A stretch of DNA of 64,000 bases from the NCBI RefSeq assembly GCF_004104075.1, contig NZ_QOVK01000009.1, positions 85,683 through 149,682 of the forward strand, written 5' to 3'. The stretch comes from Leeuwenhoekiella polynyae (GTDB lineage Bacteria > Bacteroidota > Bacteroidia > Flavobacteriales > Flavobacteriaceae). Shown here piece after piece: positions 19,544 to 27,315 of the stretch. The position numbers were made by a program, and so were the translations under genes. How positions within the stretch are numbered: the first letter of the stretch is position 1; each line of letters begins with the position of its first letter. Below the pieces are notes generated by a model. It was not told where the DNA came from, did not search any database, and saw only the letters and a list, made by a program, of their open reading frames with translations.

Positions 19544-20614
19544 CTAATTGTTTAGTTGTTTTCCTAAAAAAGGTATTAACTGTTCTGCCATTTTCCGATG
19601 ATCACTAAGATTTGGGTGGCCACCACAACCATTTGGTTCCATCTGAGCAAACTCAAATAAATATATGGGTTTTCCCATCATATCCCGTTGAATGATTTTT
19701 AAAGACTCCAGTAAAATACCTTGTTCCCGTTCACCTACCATTGGGCTAGTCAACATAACGACCTTGGTCTCAGGATACATATCAAATATCATTTTCACAA
19801 AATCAGTATAGTTACTTATAAATCTTTTTTGGTCAAATACACTTCTATCTTTTTTGCCATCGCCTAAAGAAAGGTCATTAGTACCTAAAGCGATAGACAC
19901 TAAATCAGGTTTGATTTCAAACGCGATTTTCTTAGATGTATCACTATTCAGTCTTAAATTTTTATACACATGAGGCATAACAGGTTGCTCCTCATCATTC
20001 CAATTACGGTACATACCCATCCCGGATACACAACTCAACCTATAATCACAATTTAAAGCCCTGGCAGTTCTTGGGCCATAAGCTAAATATGAATTGTGCT
20101 GATCATACCATTCACCAGTATCGCAGGGTATTTCTTCCGTTTGTGCACCCATTCCACAAGTGATACTGTTGCCAATAAATTCGATTATTGGCTTGTTTAC
20201 CTGAGTTACTTCAATTAAATTCTTTGCAATTACTTTATTAAAAATAACATCACCTGTACTGGCTTCCGTAACTTTATAAATTTTCACACTTGAGGTGTCT
20301 GAAGAAGGTAATTTTATCCTTAAAGGACTTCCATCCACCAGAAATCTACCTTTATATTCTTGATTTACCTCGAGAGCTACGTAGGAATGATCCTGTACAC
20401 TGTTAGATAAAAATAGCGTACAGGTATCTCCCACAATATTCATTTCAATAACTGAACCTGAACCAATAAGAGCAACCGATGTGTCATTTAGATATTCGTA
20501 GCGCCCTTCATACTGAATTAATGGGCTGGATGCTCTAAAGTTGCGCTCTACTTGTTTACAACCAACTGTTAAAATTAAAATGAATAAAAAACCAAAACGT
20601 TTACACAAATCCAT
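19544..20614 (-). CDS. CE2-like SGNH acetyl esterase lipoprotein
   Basis: The frame is open to 20644, but the ATG at 20614 gives a neater signal with a lipobox (ILTVGC, Cys19 from this start). A jelly-roll N-terminal domain (about 30-135) precedes an SGNH hydrolase domain whose block I reads FIGNSITCGMG with the nucleophile Ser. The later ALGTNDLS and GHPNLSDH blocks complete the triad. This two-domain layout is that of carbohydrate esterase family 2, which removes acetyl groups from mannan and xylan. It lies 4 bp upstream of the SASA-like esterase, so the two are co-transcribed. Confidence 0.87.
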   Translation of the reverse strand: MDLCKRFGFLFILILTVGCKQVERNFRASSPLIQYEGRYEYLNDTSVALIGSGSVIEMNIVGDTCTLFLSNSVQDHSYVALEVNQEYKGRFLVDGSPLRIKLPSSDTSSVKIYKVTEASTGDVIFNKVIAKNLIEVTQVNKPIIEFIGNSITCGMGAQTEEIPCDTGEWYDQHNSYLAYGPRTARALNCDYRLSCVSGMGMYRNWNDEEQPVMPHVYKNLRLNSDTSKKIAFEIKPDLVSIALGTNDLSLGDGKKDRSVFDQKRFISNYTDFVKMIFDMYPETKVVMLTSPMVGEREQGILLESLKIIQRDMMGKPIYLFEFAQMEPNGCGGHPNLSDHRKMAEQLIPFLGKQLNN

Positions 20615-20790
20615 GATTAAAATTTTATGCTGAAAATTAATCATCTATCATAAAGTAAAACGAAACTATTTCCTCAAAAACTTATAGAATATTTCAAGCA
20701 GCGGATTAGTTGAGTGCTTTAAGTTAATTTTGATTTTAGTTAATTTCTTAAAGAATCCATATTAGAAAAGACAGTTTTAATAGTATAATT

Positions 20791-23235
20791 TTATTGAATT
20801 TCTAACTGGGTTTTTACCTCGTTTAAACCCTGCCCCCTTACGCTTACATTAGTAAGTCCTTTTTTAAACCCCCCACCTACAATAATCATAGCCTTTCCAT
20901 AAAACAAATTGACCGTATTGCCTTTAAAAGGGGTTAAACTCTGTGGGTTACCATTACCTACACCAGCTAAATAACCGACACCATTTACTTCAATTTGCAA
21001 GGCATTATCTGCAAGTGGCGCAGGATTACTATCTTTGTCAAAGGCTTCCACAAGTATGTAGCTCAGATCCATCCCGTTAGCCATTAAAGTCTTCCTGTCA
21101 GGACTTAGTTTGATCATACTTACTTCCCCCGCCGTTTTTATTGTTTTTTCGCCAATAACAGCACCATCTTTATAGACCACGGCTTTTACTTCACCGGGCT
21201 CATAGGTTACGTCCTTCCACATCAACCTAAAACGCTCGGTCGAATTCATAGAGACCGGATTTTTACATTGTTTTCCCTTGGATTTTCCGTTAATAAACAA
21301 TTCTGCACAGTCGCCATTGGTATAAACAAATACCGGGGTGACCTCGCCTTCCCTTCCTTCCCAATTCCAATGCGGGAGGATGTGGATGGTTTTTTCTTCG
21401 GGTTTCCAGTAACTTTTGTACAGATAGTATCGGTCCTTAGGAATACCTACCAAATCAACAATGCCAAAATACGAGCTGCGTGCTGCAGCTTCCTCACCTA
21501 AATTCATCTCTTTAGCCGTCATACCTGTGTAAGGTGTGGGTTCACCTAGATAATCAAAACCTGTCCAGACAAATTCACCTGCGATATAGGGTTCGTCCTG
21601 CTGCCACATAAAATCATCATCAGCGATCTCAGCCCAGGAAGGGGCATTAAAGTCATAAGAGCTTACCTGAAGTGATCCCGTGACCTCAGTCTTATCTTCC
21701 GGCAGAGGAAATTCATAGAAACCACGAGTGCTTAAAGTAGAGGCTGACTCGCTGATCACGACGGCCTTTTCAGGCTCCATTTGCCGGGCCAGGCGGAACC
21801 TCCGGCCATAATTCCAAGCATGGATGTCGTAATAATCAAAATGCCTCATCGATGCGCTCTGCATATTGTCATTAACCAGAGTCACCGGGCGGGTGTGGTC
21901 ATACTTTTTCACATAGTTCACCATAGTGTGCAGTTTCTGAAAGCCATTATCAATATTCCACTGTACATCGCCTATCTCGTTCCCTACACTCCACAGAAAC
22001 ACAGACGGGTGATTGCGATCCCTAAGCACGAAATTCTTTATGTTCCTATGGGCGAATTCTTCAAAATTGGTCGTATCTGTTATATCAGCTTTTGCATCGT
22101 ACTTATCAAAAATCTCATTGAAAAACAGCAATCCCATACGATCGCAGAGTTCCAGAAGTTCTGGTGCGGCAACATTATGGCTATTACGTATGGCGTTAAC
22201 GCCCATAGACTTCATAATTTCCAGTTGGCGCTCCATCGCCCGGGGGTGAAAAGCTGCACCCAGCGGGCCGTGCCCGTGATGAAGGTTTACCCCTTTGAGC
22301 TGTACCCTTTTGTCATTTAAATAAAATCCGTCATTGGCCGTAAACCGGGTGGTACGAATACCAAAAGTGGAAACCTTCTCGTCAACAAGTTTATCCCCAA
22401 AAAACACCTGTGTTTTTGTAGCGTATAGGTTGGGATTTTCTACGTGCCATCGCTGGGGATCGAGTACCTTAAGGGTGACTTCGAGGTTTTTCTCCTCCTT
22501 GGGATTGAGGTATTTGATTATTTCTTTGCTCTGCAATTCATTGCCCTTGGGATCCAAGATGGTCTGCACCACCTTTATCGAATCTGCCCGGCTACTCATG
22601 TTCAACACCGTGCTGCTGATGCGTACGTCTGCGTAGTGGGGCTTCACTATAGGCGTGGTAATGTGGTTTCCCCAAATGCCCAAGTGAACCGGGTCTACCT
22701 TAAGCAGTTGCACCTTTCTATATATGCCTGCGCCAGGATACCAGCGGCTGTCATGCTCCACGGTATTTGTATAAACGGCCAATATGTTTTTTTGGCCAAA
22801 AATAACATGATCGGTCACATCCAGATAGAAGGAGTTGTAGCCATAATCCCAACTTCCTGCACGTTTACCATTTACATAAACCTTGGGAAATGCCATGACT
22901 CCATCAAAAATGAGGTATATCCTCTTGTTCGCATCGGCTTGCGCCAAATCTATTCCGGTGCGGTACCAGCCCTCACCTTTCCAGGGTAACTTACCTGTAT
23001 TGCCATCGCCTTTGGGGTCAAAGGGCCCGCTGATGGCCCAATCGTGGGGCACGCTTACGCTTTCCCAAGTGGCATCGTTAAAACCGGGGCGCTCTGCATT
23101 TTCTGGATTACCCTTGGTGAATTTCCAGCCCTGTTGAAGGGTTTTGTATTCCCTCTGGGCCATTGTAGTCATGCTTGCAAGCATAAAAAAAAAGAAAGCC
23201 AGCCGTGCCGACTTTCTTCTGTATATTGTTTTCAT
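20791..23235 (-). CDS. GH2 beta-galactosidase (galactan PUL)
   Basis: The 814-residue protein has a signal peptide (cleavage near MTTMAQ) and the full GH2 order: sugar-binding jelly roll (about 30-185), immunoglobulin-like domain (about 190-295), TIM barrel with acid/base Glu420 in LWSVGNE and probable nucleophile Glu496 in VVISES, then C-terminal beta domains. It lies 19 bp downstream of the GH53 galactanase gene and would take galactose off the oligosaccharides that enzyme makes. By eye the gene is richer in G+C than the mannan locus, which explains several long antisense open frames. Confidence 0.92.
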   Translation of the reverse strand: MKTIYRRKSARLAFFFFMLASMTTMAQREYKTLQQGWKFTKGNPENAERPGFNDATWESVSVPHDWAISGPFDPKGDGNTGKLPWKGEGWYRTGIDLAQADANKRIYLIFDGVMAFPKVYVNGKRAGSWDYGYNSFYLDVTDHVIFGQKNILAVYTNTVEHDSRWYPGAGIYRKVQLLKVDPVHLGIWGNHITTPIVKPHYADVRISSTVLNMSSRADSIKVVQTILDPKGNELQSKEIIKYLNPKEEKNLEVTLKVLDPQRWHVENPNLYATKTQVFFGDKLVDEKVSTFGIRTTRFTANDGFYLNDKRVQLKGVNLHHGHGPLGAAFHPRAMERQLEIMKSMGVNAIRNSHNVAAPELLELCDRMGLLFFNEIFDKYDAKADITDTTNFEEFAHRNIKNFVLRDRNHPSVFLWSVGNEIGDVQWNIDNGFQKLHTMVNYVKKYDHTRPVTLVNDNMQSASMRHFDYYDIHAWNYGRRFRLARQMEPEKAVVISESASTLSTRGFYEFPLPEDKTEVTGSLQVSSYDFNAPSWAEIADDDFMWQQDEPYIAGEFVWTGFDYLGEPTPYTGMTAKEMNLGEEAAARSSYFGIVDLVGIPKDRYYLYKSYWKPEEKTIHILPHWNWEGREGEVTPVFVYTNGDCAELFINGKSKGKQCKNPVSMNSTERFRLMWKDVTYEPGEVKAVVYKDGAVIGEKTIKTAGEVSMIKLSPDRKTLMANGMDLSYILVEAFDKDSNPAPLADNALQIEVNGVGYLAGVGNGNPQSLTPFKGNTVNLFYGKAMIIVGGGFKKGLTNVSVRGQGLNEVKTQLEIQ

Positions 23236-23254
23236 ATCTCAGTTTCCTATAAAG

Positions 23255-24448
23255 CTAATCGTTTAGCCCTCCGTTATAAAAATTAAGGCCTAGGGTAGCC
23301 TTATAATCATGATCAAATAAGGTTGCGTTATCCCAGTGAGAACCTTTCGCCCATTGTGTGCTGCAGCTAGTTGAAACCCAAGCAGGCTCCCAATAAATTA
23401 GTCCACCGGCGCCTACCTCTACCAAAACATCCCTTAGGGCGTTTAGATAACCCAGCTGTCCTTCGGGGCTTGCCTCAAAACCGGGAACCAAAGCATCATT
23501 ACCCAATATATTGTTTGCACTATCTGCATTTTGCATGGTAAACGGATAGGCAGTTTCCACAATCATCAGTTTCTTATTATACGTATTTATCAGGTTCGAA
23601 AGTGGCGTTGAAACTTCATCAAGATCGTAATCAGACCAGATTGGATAGTAGGATAATCCTATCCAGTCATAATCAGTAACTCCCGCATTTGTGGCCTGCT
23701 CAAACCACCATAACCCATTCTCTGGCTGTGCAATGTGGAGCATAACCTCGATGCCCGCATTTTTTTCTGCGGAAAGATCACGAACCGCCTTAATGCCCTG
23801 ATTTATCAACGAGGAATTTCGGGTCCAGTTAATGGGCCATTGCAGTTCCCCTTTTTGAAGGATCATTGGATTGATCTCGTTCCCCACCTGCACGATGTCT
23901 GGCGTAAGATTTTCACCTTCCAAATCCTCAAGGATGTCATAGGTATAATCGTACAACAATTGACCTAAGGCTTCGGTATTGTCTATTTGTGCTTCCCAAG
24001 CCGCAGGAATTTCCTGCTTGGCAGGATCAGCCCAGTCATCAGAATAATGAAAGTCGAGCAGTACCCTCATACCTTCAGCCTTTGCGCGGCTTATGGTCTT
24101 TTTTACGTCTGCCAGATCAGAATAATTGGTCCAGGCAGCATCATGCCAAAGCCTTACGCGTACCAGGTTTGAGCCCGCCTCTGCGAAGATTTTATAGGGA
24201 TCAGCATTATTTCCATCCTGATCTTTATAGACAGCACCACAGTCCTCCATCTCATTGACATAAGATAGATCTGCACCGTAATAAAAATCAGGCTCTTCTG
24301 GTGGTTCATTGGTTTCAGGTCCTGGCTCTTCGCCTTCATCTGGGTTTTCACCAGCAGTGGGGTCTTCCGATGTGTTTTCATTCCCATCACCGGGAGAACA
24401 GGAAGTCGCCACAAAAAGTGAAAAAAAGATTAAGAATATTCGTAGCAT
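23255..24448 (-). CDS. GH53 arabinogalactan endo-beta-1,4-galactanase lipoprotein
   Basis: The 397-residue protein has a lipobox (LFVATSC, Cys17) and then an acidic, Pro/Glu-rich linker to about residue 53, the pattern of a surface lipoprotein. The GH53 TIM barrel carries FYYGADLSYVNEME, VRVRLWHD, LLDFHYSDDWADP, acid/base Glu191 in QVGNEIN and nucleophile Glu298 in MIVETAYPF, and ends with GLIYWEPAW. It cuts beta-1,4-galactan, the side chains of pectic rhamnogalacturonan I. It identifies the substrate of this second PUL. Confidence 0.95.
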   Translation of the reverse strand: MLRIFLIFFSLFVATSCSPGDGNENTSEDPTAGENPDEGEEPGPETNEPPEEPDFYYGADLSYVNEMEDCGAVYKDQDGNNADPYKIFAEAGSNLVRVRLWHDAAWTNYSDLADVKKTISRAKAEGMRVLLDFHYSDDWADPAKQEIPAAWEAQIDNTEALGQLLYDYTYDILEDLEGENLTPDIVQVGNEINPMILQKGELQWPINWTRNSSLINQGIKAVRDLSAEKNAGIEVMLHIAQPENGLWWFEQATNAGVTDYDWIGLSYYPIWSDYDLDEVSTPLSNLINTYNKKLMIVETAYPFTMQNADSANNILGNDALVPGFEASPEGQLGYLNALRDVLVEVGAGGLIYWEPAWVSTSCSTQWAKGSHWDNATLFDHDYKATLGLNFYNGGLND

Positions 24449-24528
24449 GTCATTTTATTTTTGGTTAATGCAACAAGGAAAGCTAAACCAGCAAGCAATG
24501 CGTTCCTTGTCTTTTCTAAACTGGATAA

Positions 24529-25686
24529 TTATTCTAAACTGATGGTTTTCTCAAGCGTGTTGATAGTCATAGTATACGTTCCAGGGATACCCACAAATGT
24601 AAAATTACTATCACCGTCTCCGGCATTTTCAAAATTCTCACCTATGGTATAACCCATTTCTTCAAATGTGGGATAGTTAATCCCGCTGTTCCAGTCGTTG
24701 AAGGAGGTAAATACCCTAAAGGCTCCGGTACCGCTGAACTCAAGGGTTGCCGTCCTGATGTAGGCACTGGTCTCGACCACGTTTACCACGGGTTCGTCCC
24801 AGTTCCAGCCAGTGGGCACACCGTCTCCTACAAGATAATAAGGTGTGGAAGGCGTGAGGGTTATCGTTTTTTCATTGCTATCTACCACAACCTCATAAAT
24901 ACCTGGAGTTCCCACAAAACTGAAATTGCTGTCGCCATCGGCCGCATTTACTAAGTTTTCATCAATGGTAAAGCCTTCCTCTTCAAAATAAGGATAGTTA
25001 AGGCCAGATGCCCAGTCCCCTTCAATCTCAAAAAACCGGAATGTATCATTGGTAAGCTCAACCCTGGCGGTATAAACATCGCCGTCACAGAAAAATTCTA
25101 CGGGCGAACTCCACTCCCAGCCAGCATCTACCGCTGCTGCACCTACCACGTAAATCGAGGCGCAACCGCCCCCTGTATCAGGCGCCTGCTCGATTATGCT
25201 CAGGGTCAAAGGTGCAGCATCTGAATATACCTCGACGGAATTTGCAGCTCCAGTACCTGAATAAGCATGAATTCTGAAATAAACCTGACCTGTATTATTG
25301 GGCAGACCATCTTCTCCCGTAGTTGCAGGATCGTCATCCAGGCCCAGGTCTTCTGCAAATTCAAGCATTTGATCAACTGTAACCGCTTGATTGGTAGCTG
25401 AGGTAGAACCTAAGATTACGGGTGTGGTAAATTCAGAATCAAGTGAAGCTTCTAGGTCATACGTGATATTTACAGGGGCATCAAAATCTACCGGGTTCCA
25501 AAAAAAGCGCTCAGCGATGTTGGTCCCGGTATCCTCGCTGAGCAAGTACTGGGAAGAAAAGGAGTTTTCAAAGTTTACCCCTTCTGGATCTGGCTGCGCT
25601 GTGAATACTAAGTAATCTTCTTCGTCACACGAGATCAAGCCAAATAAGGCTAGGATAGCACCGTAAATTAAAATTGTTTTTTTCAT
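24529..25686 (-). CDS. SusE-like surface glycan-binding lipoprotein with duplicated C-terminal module
   Basis: The 385-residue protein is lipidated at Cys20 (FGLISCDEE) and has an N-terminal SusE-type immunoglobulin-like domain (about 25-170). Two homologous modules follow, at about 177-279 and 283-385. Each holds a GW(E/N)W start, a (G/N)DW(A/N)SG(L/I)NYP(Y/T)FEE core, an ADGDSNF or GDGDSNF turn and a final EKTI(T/S)L strand. Such tandem modules bind starch in SusE/SusF; here the ligand is probably galactan. It is the third gene of the SusC-SusD-SusE series. Confidence 0.9.
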   Translation of the reverse strand: MKKTILIYGAILALFGLISCDEEDYLVFTAQPDPEGVNFENSFSSQYLLSEDTGTNIAERFFWNPVDFDAPVNITYDLEASLDSEFTTPVILGSTSATNQAVTVDQMLEFAEDLGLDDDPATTGEDGLPNNTGQVYFRIHAYSGTGAANSVEVYSDAAPLTLSIIEQAPDTGGGCASIYVVGAAAVDAGWEWSSPVEFFCDGDVYTARVELTNDTFRFFEIEGDWASGLNYPYFEEEGFTIDENLVNAADGDSNFSFVGTPGIYEVVVDSNEKTITLTPSTPYYLVGDGVPTGWNWDEPVVNVVETSAYIRTATLEFSGTGAFRVFTSFNDWNSGINYPTFEEMGYTIGENFENAGDGDSNFTFVGIPGTYTMTINTLEKTISLE

Positions 25687-25702
25687 ATTAATTTTTTTTG
25701 AA

Positions 25703-27310
25703 TTAGTAACCTGGATTCTGAGTTAAATTTGGATTGGCCGCGAGGCTTGCAGCGGGAATTGGAAAAACATCTCTGGTGGCATCTATGGCGATGCCGTTTG
25801 CCGATCCACCCTTCCAAGACCAATTATAGGTACCACCGGTGTAACGGCCAAAACGGATAAGATCCTGCCTCCTGTGGGCTTCCCAATAAAGTTCTACTAA
25901 CCGCTCATTGAGGATTAGATCTAAGGTCAGCCTGTTGGCTGCAACTGCATTGGGGTTGCCTGCACGTGCCCTTAGATCATTAACATAGCCAACCGCAGTG
26001 CCAAGATCACCACCACCACCACGTAAATGTGCTTCAGCGAACATAAGATAAGCATCTGCCAGTCGAAACATAGGGAAATCAGTATCTACTATTTCAATGG
26101 CAGAACCGGGTTGTCCGTCTGAAGTAAGGTTAGACCATTTTGCGATGATAAAGCCTGTATCCCTTTGAGAGACATCAGGAATATTGATAATTCTATCCTC
26201 AGTGATTAATGTGTTTCGCACGTCAATATTGTAGTTGCCATTCTGGAAAGTCTCAGAAAACTCTGAGGGCACTCGCAGTGCTCCGCTCCAGCCACCGGCA
26301 TTTACCCCAAAATTACCGCCATTGGCCTCTTGAGATCCTACCTGACCGTTGATCATCACTGTTGTGGGACCAAAATTTTGAGTGGTAACCCCGTCAGAAA
26401 TGATTGGGAATATAATTTCGTTTCTTGCAGGTTGATCATTATTATCGGCTTTAAAGTTGTTTAGGTAATTTGGCGTAAGCTCATAACCCGAATTAATAAT
26501 TTGCTGACAGTATTGCAAACAATCTGCATAGCGGTCTTGATTCACATATACTTCAGCATTAAGGTATAGTTTTGCTAAAAGCATCCAAGCAGCGGCCTTA
26601 TCTGCACGGGCATATTCGTTCTGAAGCGGATCAACCATTTGTGGAATGATCTCGAGAAGCTCGCTTTCAATAAATTCAAACAACCGCTCCCGGTTATACT
26701 CGGGAGCCTGAAAAGCTCCCACAGGGTCATTTTCGGTTACAAAAGGTGCTTTGCCAAAGAGGTCTACCATATGATAATAGGCCAATGCCCTTAAAAAGCG
26801 TGCCTCAGCTCTATACTCTGCAATATCGGCACGCAGGCTTGCATCTACTCCCCTGCCATCAAGGGCAGCATCAGAAGTTTGTCTCAGGTACTCGTTGGCA
26901 AAAGAGACCGATGTCATAACCCTGCCAAACATTCCCCGAAGGACTACATTATCGGCATTCCAGGTATTACGGTTCAATTCCCTTAGGCCCGGGTCATTTT
27001 CCCAAGACCAGATGGCCTCATCACTGGTAAGCTCTTGAAGGTTCCACCAGCCGCGACCATATTGACTGGTCCCGGCGTCAAGTCCCTGAATGTTGGAGCT
27101 TCCGGCACCATCGGTACCCGTAAGACTTAGGTTTCCATAAACACCGGCGAGACCGCTTCGGTAAGAGGCAGGGTCTGCATAAAAGTCAGTGTCCAAAAAT
27201 GCTTCTGGATCTCCCGGTTCTACATCAAGATCGTTTGTACAGCCTACGAGAAACAATAATACTCCGGCCAGTACCCAAATCCTTTTAATTAATAACGTGT
27301 TCATTTTCAT
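25703..27310 (-). CDS. RagB/SusD family outer membrane lipoprotein (galactan PUL)
   Basis: The 535-residue protein has the lipobox FLVGC (Cys24), TPR-like helices including RFLRALAYYHMVDLFG, and the C-terminal LILNERLVELYWEAHRRQDLIRFGRY and PIPAASLAANPNLTQNPGY signatures of SusD proteins. It begins 5 bp after the SusC gene stop. It should bind beta-1,4-galactan oligosaccharides at the surface. The ligand is inferred from the GH53 and GH2 partners. Confidence 0.95.
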   Translation of the reverse strand: MKMNTLLIKRIWVLAGVLLFLVGCTNDLDVEPGDPEAFLDTDFYADPASYRSGLAGVYGNLSLTGTDGAGSSNIQGLDAGTSQYGRGWWNLQELTSDEAIWSWENDPGLRELNRNTWNADNVVLRGMFGRVMTSVSFANEYLRQTSDAALDGRGVDASLRADIAEYRAEARFLRALAYYHMVDLFGKAPFVTENDPVGAFQAPEYNRERLFEFIESELLEIIPQMVDPLQNEYARADKAAAWMLLAKLYLNAEVYVNQDRYADCLQYCQQIINSGYELTPNYLNNFKADNNDQPARNEIIFPIISDGVTTQNFGPTTVMINGQVGSQEANGGNFGVNAGGWSGALRVPSEFSETFQNGNYNIDVRNTLITEDRIINIPDVSQRDTGFIIAKWSNLTSDGQPGSAIEIVDTDFPMFRLADAYLMFAEAHLRGGGGDLGTAVGYVNDLRARAGNPNAVAANRLTLDLILNERLVELYWEAHRRQDLIRFGRYTGGTYNWSWKGGSANGIAIDATRDVFPIPAASLAANPNLTQNPGY

Positions 27311-27315
27311 AATTT

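Noticed and set aside
18151..20614. Sialic acid degradation as the role of the esterase pair
   Set aside because: No sialidase, NanA-type lyase or N-acetylmannosamine genes are present; the mannan context explains acetyl esterases better.
21781..22989. Two long antisense frames (179 and 181 codons) inside the GH2 gene
   Set aside because: They lie wholly within a clear GH2 coding sequence and arise from its higher G+C content.
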